64,000 bases of DNA from an uncultured Lentisphaeria bacterium (GTDB lineage: Bacteria; Verrucomicrobiota; Lentisphaeria; Victivallales; UBA1829): positions 3,317-67,316 of the forward strand of contig CAJKAR010000028.1 of NCBI GenBank assembly GCA_905197955.1, written 5' to 3'. The position numbers and the translations under genes were made by a program. The notes below the pieces were generated by a model, which did no database searches, was not told the origin of the DNA, and saw only the letters and a list, made by a program, of their open reading frames with translations. The stretch's first letter is position 1, and each line of letters opens with the position of its first letter. Below, one piece after another: positions 25,087 to 34,123 of this stretch.

Positions 25087-26101
25087 GTTCAACCAGCTCC
25101 CCGATGACTTGATCCAGCGTTTTTTCCGGCAGAACAGATTCACATTCAACGCTAATTCCATACAGTTTCCGAAGCTCATCCCAATGGTTCCGCAGATTTT
25201 CCTTTGCTTTTTCCAGGAGACCTCCCCCCTTCACTGGGATCTCAAAAGCATTCGCCAGGGAAAGCGGCGCTCCGCGGCGCGCAATCCCGAGAATATATCC
25301 CGGAAGAGTGTTCGCCATCATGGAATTCCTACGCGCCGGAGGAACCGCCATCGCGCAGGAACGTAAAAAGGTCGCAACTGCACTTCTGCGTTCTTCCAGA
25401 GACAGCGAACCAAGATGTTCCTGATCCGCCAGAAGATCAAGATTCAATGCCATGCAGCGATAGTAGCAGGAGGTGTTGAACTCAATGTCGCCCATGTGCG
25501 CGGACCCGGTTTTTTCCTTCGGTTTCAAATCGTCCACCGCGGTAAAGAAATCCAGATCGTTATCCACGCGGTTGACGGAAATCGCATGGCTGAACATGGC
25601 TGCGCCTTCCAGTGTCAGATCGGAATCCGCCACCATACGTCCGAAAAAGGAGATATCCACACCGTCCCTTACGATTTTTTTCAATTCCTTCACGGCAGCT
25701 CCGGTCCGTTTTTTTGCTTCGGAACACTGCAGATAGGCAGATGCGGCAGCCCGCAATTCCAGATCGGAAAAGTAAAACAGGTTCTTGATGGTGTTGTCTT
25801 TATCGATTTTGATTCTCGCGGCGGTAACAATTACCTTCGCGATCGCTGCCGCTTCTTTTTCCGGCTGTCCCATATCCAGCAGGACCTGCTGCAAACGGTG
25901 GAAGAAATATTTGCTGCGAGTTCCTGAAAACATCTCGCTCTCCTCTCCGGCCATCAGACGGATCGCTCGTTTCCAGCACTGCGAACTGATCCGTGCGCGC
26001 GGAACACCGCCAAATACCGTGCTTTTGGGCGATCCGAGCTGATCGCGGTTGAGACAATTCACCGGAAACGACTGAAGCATGTGCAATTCAATGAGATTCA
26101 T
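25076..26101 (-). CDS. cas7e: CRISPR-associated Cas7e (CasC/Cse4), Cascade backbone
   Basis: 341 residues. N-terminal MNLIELHMLQSFPVNCLNRDQLGSPKSTVFGGVPRARISSQCWKR is the Cas7e signature (NRDxxGxPK, RARISSQ). Six copies form the backbone of Cascade along the crRNA. It is preceded by a ~50-base gap after cas6e with a ribosome-binding site (CAGGAAAGGGT) and overlaps cas5e. Length and motifs are normal. Confidence 0.95.
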   Translation of the reverse strand: MNLIELHMLQSFPVNCLNRDQLGSPKSTVFGGVPRARISSQCWKRAIRLMAGEESEMFSGTRSKYFFHRLQQVLLDMGQPEKEAAAIAKVIVTAARIKIDKDNTIKNLFYFSDLELRAAASAYLQCSEAKKRTGAAVKELKKIVRDGVDISFFGRMVADSDLTLEGAAMFSHAISVNRVDNDLDFFTAVDDLKPKEKTGSAHMGDIEFNTSCYYRCMALNLDLLADQEHLGSLSLEERRSAVATFLRSCAMAVPPARRNSMMANTLPGYILGIARRGAPLSLANAFEIPVKGGGLLEKAKENLRNHWDELRKLYGISVECESVLPEKTLDQVIGELVEHVK

Positions 26102-26151
26102 TTTCTGGACCCTTTCCTGAGTTGATTTTTCATTTTCTTTTTTTTGTGTAG

Positions 26152-26754
26152 TTACATTTCAATCCGCTTCAACAGCAGCATTCCGCAACCGAAAGCACGG
26201 GCGCGACCGATTCCCCGACGAAAGACTTCCCCGAATGCTGTGGAATCGGTAACGGCAAGAACTCCGCCGATCTCAACAATATTCAGTTGGACCGGTGGAG
26301 CATCGGATGACCGGAAAAAACGTTCCAGCCGGCAGGCTGAGTACTCGGCTTCTGAACGCAATGCAAAACCGCTGCGTTCCCCTTTGCGAGTCAGCCATGC
26401 ATCCAAATCCTCTCTGGAGGTCAGAGCCCGCAGTTTGCGGTTCGCTGAAATGCGGACCGTCGGATTGGCGCGCAGGCGAAACCAGTACAACGCCCCGTCC
26501 GGGAAATCCGGTTCAAACTCTTTGACGCCGTCCCATTCCGCCCAGAGACATTGTTTCGGAGATTCCGCCGAGAGCATCAGGAGTTTCAGATCCGACCCGT
26601 CGTTGTCACTGCGGAACAGAAAGTCCCGTTTCGCCTCGGCTCGTCCCGGGAAACACTGCCAGAGCAGTTTATGCAGTTCGTAAACGTTGGCAAGACGGTG
26701 CTTGAGCTGTTCTTTCCGCCCGATCCGGAACTGAGAAAGATAGAGTTTACTCAT
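26152..26754 (-). CDS. cas6e: CRISPR-associated Cas6e (CasE/Cse3), crRNA endoribonuclease
   Basis: 200 residues. MSKLYLSQFRIGRK at the start and NVYELHKLLWQCFPG carry the likely catalytic His28; the glycine-rich GIGRARAFGCGMLLLKR loop near the C-terminus contacts the repeat hairpin. It cuts pre-crRNA at the base of the stem. ATG 26754 overlaps cse2 by 8 bp; a much longer upstream frame is not Cas6-like. Its place between cse2 and cas7 differs from E. coli, where it follows cas5. Confidence 0.93.
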   Translation of the reverse strand: MSKLYLSQFRIGRKEQLKHRLANVYELHKLLWQCFPGRAEAKRDFLFRSDNDGSDLKLLMLSAESPKQCLWAEWDGVKEFEPDFPDGALYWFRLRANPTVRISANRKLRALTSREDLDAWLTRKGERSGFALRSEAEYSACRLERFFRSSDAPPVQLNIVEIGGVLAVTDSTAFGEVFRRGIGRARAFGCGMLLLKRIEM

Positions 26755-27265
26755 CGACCACATCTCCCTCCTGCGTTTCCTTTCCGGCAGTTCCCCAATA
26801 ATGGACAGCCCAGCGGCGCTTGACCCGCTCTCCCCAGTAGTGCAAATCCTGCCACAGCACAGCGTGATTGATCGGAATCCCGCGCGACTTGGCCGCTTTG
26901 AAAATTCCATGAAGCTGCTGGGAAGTCTCTCCAACAGTGTCGCAGGCGAGAAGTCTCTGGAAACGGAGCGCATAGGAAGAAAGTCCCTCCTTCCCGCTTT
27001 CCCCATAGGCGATCCTGCGCATGACATCACCGATGTTTTCCGTTCCACTCCCGCACTCCGGCTGAATACCGAACGCCGCAGCTACGGTAGTTACTATGAT
27101 CCGTTCCCGCTCATCTTCCAGATTGCAGTATCGGGCGATATATTGCCAGACCCTGAATTCGCGGGAAGGAATCAGCGCACAGCGCAGATCGGCCATCACG
27201 CCGGCATCCTCCCGATTGCGCTTCAAAAACTCCAGAAACGGAGGAAGCGTGTATTCATTTTCCAT
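26747..27265 (-). CDS. cse2: CRISPR-associated Cse2 (CasB), Cascade small subunit
   Basis: 172 residues, mainly helical and basic (LPPFLEFLKRNREDAGVMADLRCAL, RRIAYGESGKEGLSSYALRFQRLLAC), fitting the Cse2 family, of which two copies stabilise the displaced DNA strand. ATG 27265 lies inside the end of cse1 (11-bp overlap). The upstream in-frame start adds residues with no match. Confidence 0.9.
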   Translation of the reverse strand: MENEYTLPPFLEFLKRNREDAGVMADLRCALIPSREFRVWQYIARYCNLEDERERIIVTTVAAAFGIQPECGSGTENIGDVMRRIAYGESGKEGLSSYALRFQRLLACDTVGETSQQLHGIFKAAKSRGIPINHAVLWQDLHYWGERVKRRWAVHYWGTAGKETQEGDVVDE

Positions 27266-28775
27266 CGTCCTGCTCTCCCTTCTTTGCGATGTTGTTACCA
27301 AGAATATGTTTGATTTCCCTGCGGAAATACGGCAGGGTCATTGCACAAGCCATGATTCCGCGCGGGGACTGATTCGGAAGGACTCCCAGAAAAAAAGATT
27401 CCGCCATCTCCTGCAGTTGTCCGTACAGGATCCTGAAATCTCCTCCGGTTTCCTCCGCTGAAGCAAGGAATGCCGGAACCAGAGAATCCAGTTTCCGCCA
27501 GAATCCCAGAAGCGCCAGTTCCTGAGCTGTCTTCTTACCGCCCTCAATCTTGATGGAACTGCCATCAGCAGCCTTGCCCAGATTGGTCCAGAACATTCCG
27601 ATCGCAGACCTGAGCAGGCCGGCAACCGCTTCTGCATCCTGAACGAAATGACCAAACGCATTCCAGAACTCGTCCCGACTCAACAATTCCTCCTGGAACG
27701 AAATCAGCCATTCTCCGGAAAATTCATATTTTGCCTTGTCCACGGAAACGCCTCCGCACCAGAGACGCAACTGTTTGTCAGCCGGAACCCAGTTCAGGTT
27801 GAGAAGATGCTTCGGCGGAGTCAGAAGACGGGAGGATTCCGGCTGGAGCGCCAGCAGGGATTCCAGTTCCCGCCACGGATGACGTTCCGGCTGAATCCGC
27901 ACATAGGAGAGGGTTTTCTCCTTTTCATTCCGGCGGTTTGCCAGATAGGGATCTATGAATTCTGAAATCTGTGCGTAATTGCAGCCAACCGCAAGCGATG
28001 CAGCTTCGCCTTTTTCCGGCAGCCGGACCGCTCGGCTGATCGGGGCAAGACGGCCAAGCAGAGTTGCCTTGAACTTCTGAAGATCCTTCACATTCTCCGG
28101 CGGCTGTTCCCAGACCGGAATCCCGATCTCTATGCTTCCGAGCTCCTCCTGCGGAATCAGGTTCAGATGCAGTGTTTCCGGAAGATTGTCCCCCAGCAGA
28201 AACGTATGCAGCGGACTGCCCTCCAGCGCAGGAGACGAAATATTTCCCGTCAGATCATTGGTTTTCATTCCGTTCCAACGATTTGGACCGATTGTTCCGC
28301 CAGGGGAAAAGTTCTGCGTCACCAGCAGCATTCGAGCCTGCCATGCGGAGGAGTGCGGACGTCCCGTCTCAACAGCGGAATGATCGAACAACGTATGGTT
28401 GCTTCCGCTGGCAAGCGTAAAATCCAGCTTGTCCAAAGTCGTATTCCAGTCTTTCTCCAGTCCGACAATCTGCAGGAACGGGTGCTCGCCGTAAAGATCA
28501 AACGCCAGTTCCCACTTTTTCAGGTAGGCCACCGCCTGCGGAATGATCCTTTCTCCGGCGGATTCCCACTCCCGCCGGTTCCGCGGAAGCGGCAGAGAAC
28601 GCGCAACGATGCAGAGCAGAAAACGCATCAACGCAACCCGTTGCGCAGGCGGAACCGACAGATCGACGATTTCGTTCCCTTTTTCGAACAGCTCCAGCAG
28701 CGATACCTCGGCAAATCCCCCGCCGCGCCGGAGAACCGGAATCCATTTTTCACCAGTCAGCAAATACTGTTTCAT
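27255..28775 (-). CDS. cse1: CRISPR-associated Cse1 (CasA/Cas8e), Cascade large subunit
   Basis: 506 residues. MKQYLLTGEKWIPV, SLLELFEKGNEIVDLSVPPAQRVALMRFL and LVTQNFSPGGTIGPNRWNG are Cse1 signatures. The protein recognises the PAM and recruits Cas3. ATG 28775 follows a strong AAAGGAGG and lies inside the cas3 gene (26-bp overlap); the upstream extension is cas3 coding sequence in another frame. Length is typical of the family. Confidence 0.95.
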   Translation of the reverse strand: MKQYLLTGEKWIPVLRRGGGFAEVSLLELFEKGNEIVDLSVPPAQRVALMRFLLCIVARSLPLPRNRREWESAGERIIPQAVAYLKKWELAFDLYGEHPFLQIVGLEKDWNTTLDKLDFTLASGSNHTLFDHSAVETGRPHSSAWQARMLLVTQNFSPGGTIGPNRWNGMKTNDLTGNISSPALEGSPLHTFLLGDNLPETLHLNLIPQEELGSIEIGIPVWEQPPENVKDLQKFKATLLGRLAPISRAVRLPEKGEAASLAVGCNYAQISEFIDPYLANRRNEKEKTLSYVRIQPERHPWRELESLLALQPESSRLLTPPKHLLNLNWVPADKQLRLWCGGVSVDKAKYEFSGEWLISFQEELLSRDEFWNAFGHFVQDAEAVAGLLRSAIGMFWTNLGKAADGSSIKIEGGKKTAQELALLGFWRKLDSLVPAFLASAEETGGDFRILYGQLQEMAESFFLGVLPNQSPRGIMACAMTLPYFRREIKHILGNNIAKKGEQDDGK

Positions 28776-31284
28776 CTTCCTCCTTTCGTTGTTTTTTCTC
28801 TTCTCGACAGATGCCGTTATCATTGTCATAGCGGATGGGAAGTTCCGTTCCATCCGGCAGACACAACGTCCCATCCGTGCTGATTTGAACCGGAATCGGT
28901 TCTTCATACTTCCAGTACGTTTTCAATGCGTCCGGCAGAAGGACACCCACCTTCTCCACCCACCATGCCGGGACCTGAGCCGTATTGCGCGCCAGGATAC
29001 GCATCTTTTCCAGAGAAAAGGACTCCTCCTCCCGGAAAGTCAACGCCGTTCCATCCGACAAAACGAGCTCGCATTCCCGTCCGCGCACCGAAATGGAATT
29101 CAGCAGAAGCAAGGTCCGCTGCGGACAGTCTGAAAGACGCGTCGGCGCATCCTCCTCATCGGAAGCCTGCGCACTGGCGCTGGAAATCAGATCCAATTGC
29201 GAAGCCGTACAGGCCTGTCTGATCCGGGATTCCGACTCGTTTTTCATCCGGTCATAGAGCTCGCGCTCCAGTCCTTCCGTCTGTTCTGGCGGACGAAAAT
29301 TTTCCTCGATCATCGGCCGCATATCATCCGGCAGCGTCAAGCGCGAACATTTTCGCCAGACGGCCTCCGCACGCAACAACAGAAAAGGAGAATAGACTCT
29401 TCCGCTTCCTCCTGCCCGCCCCAGCACCTCTTCCGCAGAAGATGCGGAAGTCAGATCGCGATCCATCCGCCAGAATTCCGGTTCTGCAAGCGGCCGGCTG
29501 GGACGGCAATGACGCCACAACCGTCCCATCCGCTGAAACAGCAGCTCGCCGGGAGCAGTATCGGAAATCATCAGATCAAAGTCAAGATCGACAGACTGTT
29601 CTATAATCTGCGTTGACACGAGAATGCTTCCGACCGGCCGTTTTTCCCCGGCCTCCTTCCCCAGAGCCTCCAGCCAGAACTCTTCGATCGCATCCCTGCG
29701 CCAGAACGGGAAACGCGAATGCAGCATTCCAAGCGGAATTCTACCGGACTCCATCTCCGCCCGAATGCGGCGGAAAAACTCCTGCGCTTCACCAACAGTA
29801 TTGGCAATCAGAGCCACGTTGCACCCCTGTATGGCTGATTCCACGGCTTTTCTGACCGCCTCTTCCGGAGAAATCTTCCCAATCCTGATCAATTTTTTCG
29901 CAGAAGCGGGAAGCTCCGTTTGGTGGAGTGTTCCGGTAGCCGATATTGCAGTCAGACTCGGATATGCCGGAGAAACCGCGCCATCCGCGATACCCAGCAG
30001 TTCCTCCCGGCGTTTCGCCGGCAGAGTTGCCGACAGCAGAATCACAGTGCAATCCAACCGAACCAGAATCCGGCAAAGATTCACCAACAGGAAATGCATG
30101 TAGTCATCAAACGCGTGAACCTCATCAATGACGACTACCTTTCCTGCCAGTCCAAGCAGACGGACAAAAAAATGTTTGACATTGAGCACCCCTTTTAGCG
30201 CCTGATCCACAGTACCCACGCCGAACGGTTCCAGCAATGCCCGTTTGGACGGTGCAAACCACGAAGCACCCGCCTCCAGTTCCCCGCCGCCCGCAGGTTC
30301 CAGCCATGCTGTTCCATGAATCAGTCTCGCCCGCCCGGAACCGGAGACCCGTTCGAGAAACCGATTGACTCTTTCATATATTCTGTTACTGGTCAGACGG
30401 GTCGGCAAGGCAAAAAAGATTCCGCGGTTGACTCCAGATGAGATCAGCCGGTATGCCGCATAAAGAGCCGCCTCTGTCTTACCGCTTCCCATTGTGTTTT
30501 CCAGCAGATAGATCCCGGGGGCAACCGCCACTTCTGCGAGAGCCGCCTGTGCGGAATTGGGAGAATAGGGAGGAAAAACCTCTTCAAAGCGCAGTCCCGT
30601 TTTCCACTCCGGCCGTTGGAAACCGATCTTTTCCAGCACCTTGACCGCCGCTTGTTCGAGTTCCTCCAGCGAAAGTGCTGTCTGCCCCGCGGTAAAAAAA
30701 GACTCATTCGATGCAATCCAGTCGGCAAGACAGACTACGCCGGCGGAAAGCAGTCGGTTTTCCGCGGAAAACGAATTTGCCGGCAATGAATCAAAAGAAA
30801 AAATCCAGTCAAGAAATTCTCTGCGCCGTACCTGCCAAGTCTCTCCTCCGTAATCGCAGACTCCCTCCGTCTGAACCGATGGATTCCGTCTACCGTGGTG
30901 CCAGCCGACAATCGTTTCACAAGAATCCGACCGTCTCTTCAGATATGCACGGAATGCAGACTCGGAAATCACCTCATGACGCTGGAATTCGCGCGTTTCC
31001 GGAATTCCATTCTTTCCGGCAAAATCTCCTGGCAGCTTGGATATGAATCCCGGCGAGAGTTTACCGCAGTCGTGTCCCATCGCAAACAACAGGGCTGACG
31101 GTGGAAGCAAATCCTCACGGAGCTGCAGAAAGAGGCAGAGCGCTTTGAAAACAGCCCCGGTTTCCAGAGCATGCTGCCGAAGAGTTTTGAATGGAGAATT
31201 CTTGGCTGGACAAATTTCCCATGGCGGGGGGACAAATCGTCCGCCGCGTGGATCCCGTGGAGCAATTTTTGACAATTGTTTCAT
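28750..31284 (-). CDS. cas3: CRISPR-associated Cas3 nuclease-helicase, type I-E
   Basis: 844 residues. The N-terminal HD nuclease has RQHALETG, FAMGHDCGKLS and VGWHHG. The SF2 helicase has TMGSGKTEAALYAAYRL (Walker A), VVIDEVHAFDDYMH (motif II), LLSATLP (III) and LFQRMGRLWRHCRP (VI). It degrades DNA bound by Cascade. All nuclease and helicase motifs look intact. ATG 31284 is preferred over 31305 because MKQLSKIAP is the family-like start. It is the first gene of the operon, with a promoter at 31318-31345. Confidence 0.95.
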   Translation of the reverse strand: MKQLSKIAPRDPRGGRFVPPPWEICPAKNSPFKTLRQHALETGAVFKALCLFLQLREDLLPPSALLFAMGHDCGKLSPGFISKLPGDFAGKNGIPETREFQRHEVISESAFRAYLKRRSDSCETIVGWHHGRRNPSVQTEGVCDYGGETWQVRRREFLDWIFSFDSLPANSFSAENRLLSAGVVCLADWIASNESFFTAGQTALSLEELEQAAVKVLEKIGFQRPEWKTGLRFEEVFPPYSPNSAQAALAEVAVAPGIYLLENTMGSGKTEAALYAAYRLISSGVNRGIFFALPTRLTSNRIYERVNRFLERVSGSGRARLIHGTAWLEPAGGGELEAGASWFAPSKRALLEPFGVGTVDQALKGVLNVKHFFVRLLGLAGKVVVIDEVHAFDDYMHFLLVNLCRILVRLDCTVILLSATLPAKRREELLGIADGAVSPAYPSLTAISATGTLHQTELPASAKKLIRIGKISPEEAVRKAVESAIQGCNVALIANTVGEAQEFFRRIRAEMESGRIPLGMLHSRFPFWRRDAIEEFWLEALGKEAGEKRPVGSILVSTQIIEQSVDLDFDLMISDTAPGELLFQRMGRLWRHCRPSRPLAEPEFWRMDRDLTSASSAEEVLGRAGGSGRVYSPFLLLRAEAVWRKCSRLTLPDDMRPMIEENFRPPEQTEGLERELYDRMKNESESRIRQACTASQLDLISSASAQASDEEDAPTRLSDCPQRTLLLLNSISVRGRECELVLSDGTALTFREEESFSLEKMRILARNTAQVPAWWVEKVGVLLPDALKTYWKYEEPIPVQISTDGTLCLPDGTELPIRYDNDNGICREEKKQRKEEDETVFADW

Positions 31285-31317
31285 AAACCCACCATCCCCT
31301 CCCATTTTTTCTTAAAA

Positions 31318-31345
31318 AGAATAATCCTTATAAGGACAAATGCAA
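31318..31345 (-). promoter_or_regulatory. Promoter of the cas operon with a palindrome in its spacer
   Basis: Minus-strand TTGCAT (31340-31345) and TATTCT (31318-31323), 16 bases apart. The spacer holds the perfect 12-bp palindrome TCCTTATAAGGA (31325-31336). A protein bound there would block RNA polymerase, so it is a strong operator candidate. Confidence 0.5.
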
Positions 31346-31472
31346 ATCAAAAAATTAAAACTTTATAAAAATATACAAAAAAAACACAAACAGAATACAC
31401 ATAGCTTAATTCAGCATAAAATCCGGATATTTTCAAAATAATATATGAGTCTTTTCTGTTATTTCCGTAATG

Positions 31473-31728
31473 TCTCTTGACAATGCCGTAGCTGAATCAT
31501 TTTTTCCTGCATGAACTTTTGCCCAACTATTACGATACGATGGAAGAGTTACAACGAGACGTTGACGAATACGTTGAATTTTTTAACAAGATACGACCAC
31601 ATCAGCGATTAGGAATGCAAATACCGAGTGAAACTGAACGGCATTTCGCAGAAAAAAAAATAAAAGAGTCTTTTGGACTTTCCAACAAAAAGTGTCCAAA
31701 ATACCCTTACAGTACCAGGGGACTTTGA
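31473..31728 (+). pseudogene. IS3-family transposase remnant (C-terminal end), left side of the island
   Basis: SLDNAVAESFF, then after a frame break and loss of a few bases NYYDTMEELQRDVDEYVEFFNKIRPHQRLG, is the end of the DDE integrase core of an IS3-type OrfB (the final catalytic Glu lies in AESFF). The tail ERHFAEKKIKESFGLSNKK is also found in the remnant at 35011-35220. Only about the last 80 codons remain and no OrfA is seen, so the element is dead. It lies on the cas3 side of the A+T-rich island. Confidence 0.8.
31634..31717 (+). repeat. IS-end repeat, copy 1
   Basis: About 84 bp ending in AAAATACCCTTACAGTA, nearly identical to 35141-35220 and in the same orientation. The pair brackets the SIR2-HerA genes. 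Confidence 0.85.
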
Positions 31729-31912
31729 ACTAACTTTTCTCTCCACCTCAAAACGGCGAATTTTTCAATTCTCAAATGGGTAGCAAATTCATCTTCTTGA
31801 AAAATTCTCCGCCAGCTCCTTTAAAATCCATGTAGAGTGTCTTTCCTGATTCCATGTACCCAAATCAAAATGTGCGCAATTTTCCGGACGTTATCAAATA
31901 CAAAAACAGTTC

Positions 31913-31942
31913 AGCCCCATCGATCAAAAGACCGATGAGGCT
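31913..31942 (-). terminator. Possible terminator after herA
   Basis: AGCCCCATCG (31913-31922) pairs with CGATGAGGCT (31933-31942), one mismatch, 10-base loop. On the minus strand it is followed by GAACTGTTTTTG, so the T run is a little distant. The surrounding 31729-31983 is A+T-rich with no gene seen. Confidence 0.45.
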
Positions 31943-31983
31943 GTATTCGTGGGGGTAATATATAAATAAAATCGGATGATTGC

Positions 31984-33636
31984 CTATTGTTTTTGTGCCT
32001 TTGATAGTACAGGAGTTTTGGAGTTTGGACGATGAATAGGAGCTTTTATTTTCAATGTTAATGGCATCGGGAAATCCACTCCTAGCAATAAAGCTTCTCC
32101 AGCGCCGAGTACAGGCAAGAGAGCCAAAGATGTCCTACTGGCACTGGAACAAGCATTTTCAATTGTTTTGCGATCTTGATCATTTATTAATCTATGGACA
32201 ATAAAAGTACCGATTTGGCTTAATGTTCCAATGGGAATATCTCTCGGCATTTGAGTCGCCAAACATAAAAATAATCCGTACTTACGACATTCTTTCGCTA
32301 TAGAGTCGATATTTTTAAGCGAAAAACTAGTCGCATCATCTGCATTTATGCGTTTGTTAGTAAATTGGTGTGCTTCATCTATAAACAACAAAAGTGGATG
32401 TTCGCAAAAAATACGCGTTCTAGCTTCTTTTAAAAGATGCCCAGCAATTAAATCAACAATTACTTCTCGGACAGAAAAATCAAAAGGCAAGTTTTCAAAT
32501 CCCAAACGTAATATTTGTTTATCGGATTTTAGAAATTCTTTGATAACATCTATTATGTCTTTAGCTTCAGTTTTTTTGTTTATCCCAAGTGCATTTGTAA
32601 ACACATTATTACATAAAAATAGATTTACACGAGCAATCAAATGAGAACAATACCCTAATTTAAAGCTATCCTGCTCATATATGCCTTTATTATTTATTTT
32701 TACACATTCATTTTCAATTTGTTGTGGCAAACAAGATAGATCAAAGGTCATATTAGTAAATTCGTGGATATGAGAATGTATCAATTTTTGTATATCACGT
32801 TGAGACATTCCTATTTTTTGTCCAGAAAATTCTTTCGGTACTAGAGATCTTAGTTTTAACGAATGAATTGCATCGCAAAGTGCGGCAACAGTATTGGGAG
32901 AGCTTTCTTGAAACAATAAACAAAAATCTGCATTAGATAAATATTTACAATCAAAGTATGAATCTATACCTACAACTGAGTTTAAAAAAGATTGATTATT
33001 ATATTCTCCCGTTGCATCTATAAGAATAATCTTATCATTAGTCTTCTCTAAAATATTTTCTATCAGCCTTGCGACAGTCCAACTTTTCCCTCCGCCTGTA
33101 GTCCCTACAATAGCACAATGTCTATTAAATATTGAATTTATTGAAACATTGCAAGGTAAGCGATGTGAAGACAATGAACCTATTTCTGCATAAATATTAC
33201 AGCATTCATCATCTTGAGCACCAAATGATTTAATGTAATCTTTCAATAAATTTTCAGAACATGCAAAAACTTTAGCTCCGATGGGAGGAAAATGTGCAAC
33301 TGTTTTTTCGAGTTTGTCAGGGCAATACAAGTCGAATGAAAGCAATAATTCTGCTGTTGCGATTGGATGAAAAATGGATTCACTTTCGTGGATTGATTTT
33401 TCGTCTATGGACTTCCGTTCACTATCGGGCAAACTTAAATCAACAATTCGAGCAAGGAATCCATAACGCACGCCCTCGATAACGACAAAATCTCCAACAT
33501 TGGCTCCGTTGAACAAAGTACCTTCATAGCGAAAATTGTTAAGCAATTTTGAAGACGGAAAATGTATTCGCACCCCTTGAGGAGAAACTTGATTTACATA
33601 CCCCAAGAAACAAGCATTGTCAAAGACTTTTTTCAT
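31984..33636 (-). CDS. herA: HerA-type DNA-translocase ATPase (SIR2-HerA defence partner)
   Basis: 550 residues. An N-terminal HAS-barrel (~1-120) is followed by a RecA-like HerA/FtsK ATPase with Walker A IVGTTGGGKSWTV (~residues 178-186), Walker B PLLLFIDEAHQF and a sensor region LFLCLATQMPRDIP. HerA forms a hexamer. Encoded next to a SIR2 enzyme, it forms the known SIR2-HerA antiphage pair, in which infection triggers NAD+ depletion or DNA degradation. The ATG follows AGAGG. It overlaps the SIR2 C-terminal frame by 17 bp. Codon and base use are A+T-rich, unlike the flanking chromosome, indicating transfer. Confidence 0.85.
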   Translation of the reverse strand: MKKVFDNACFLGYVNQVSPQGVRIHFPSSKLLNNFRYEGTLFNGANVGDFVVIEGVRYGFLARIVDLSLPDSERKSIDEKSIHESESIFHPIATAELLLSFDLYCPDKLEKTVAHFPPIGAKVFACSENLLKDYIKSFGAQDDECCNIYAEIGSLSSHRLPCNVSINSIFNRHCAIVGTTGGGKSWTVARLIENILEKTNDKIILIDATGEYNNQSFLNSVVGIDSYFDCKYLSNADFCLLFQESSPNTVAALCDAIHSLKLRSLVPKEFSGQKIGMSQRDIQKLIHSHIHEFTNMTFDLSCLPQQIENECVKINNKGIYEQDSFKLGYCSHLIARVNLFLCNNVFTNALGINKKTEAKDIIDVIKEFLKSDKQILRLGFENLPFDFSVREVIVDLIAGHLLKEARTRIFCEHPLLLFIDEAHQFTNKRINADDATSFSLKNIDSIAKECRKYGLFLCLATQMPRDIPIGTLSQIGTFIVHRLINDQDRKTIENACSSASRTSLALLPVLGAGEALLLGVDFPMPLTLKIKAPIHRPNSKTPVLSKAQKQ

Positions 33637-34123
33637 TATTCGCCTCTTGATACACTTTGTTGACCGGAAGACTTTCTGTCAATTCTCGAAAAGTGCCAAA
33701 TATAATTGAAATTTTTGACATTACTCCTGAAAACAATTTTTTATATCGTTCAATGTCAATAGATTTTTGATCATTATAGTCAAGTATTACAAGATGTAAC
33801 GAAGGGTTCTGTTTTACAGCTTCTACTATTACATTTTGTATATGCATATCTTGGAAGCCAAATCCCATTACCAACAAAAGCACATTATCACGTCGTAAAG
33901 ATTGCTGAAAACGAGACATCATTTCAAAAAAGGGTTGTTTATATGAACTTTCATATTTATCCGATGCGGGATATATCATTAATGAATCACCGTCTTTTTC
34001 GGTTTGCACAATGTCTTCCCCGGACAATTTCCAATCAATAGAACCATGTAACTTGTAAAGATGTATGACATTAGGTATAAAGCTGTCTTCGTTTTTAATT
34101 CTCGTTTTTTTCACGATTGACAA
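33620..34123 (-). pseudogene. SIR2-like NADase, C-terminal part (separate frame)
   Basis: From TTG 34123 this frame gives 167 residues including IHLYKLHGSIDW, the SIR2 catalytic His motif, and VLLLVMGFGFQDMHIQNVI of the Rossmann core. It continues the N-terminal part at 34095-34838 in the +1 frame. With one A fewer in the run at 34105-34111, the two would join as ...DIDIVNREKTRIKNED.... There is no convincing ribosome-binding site of its own, so it is probably translated only by frameshifting or is non-functional. It overlaps herA by 17 bp. Confidence 0.8.
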
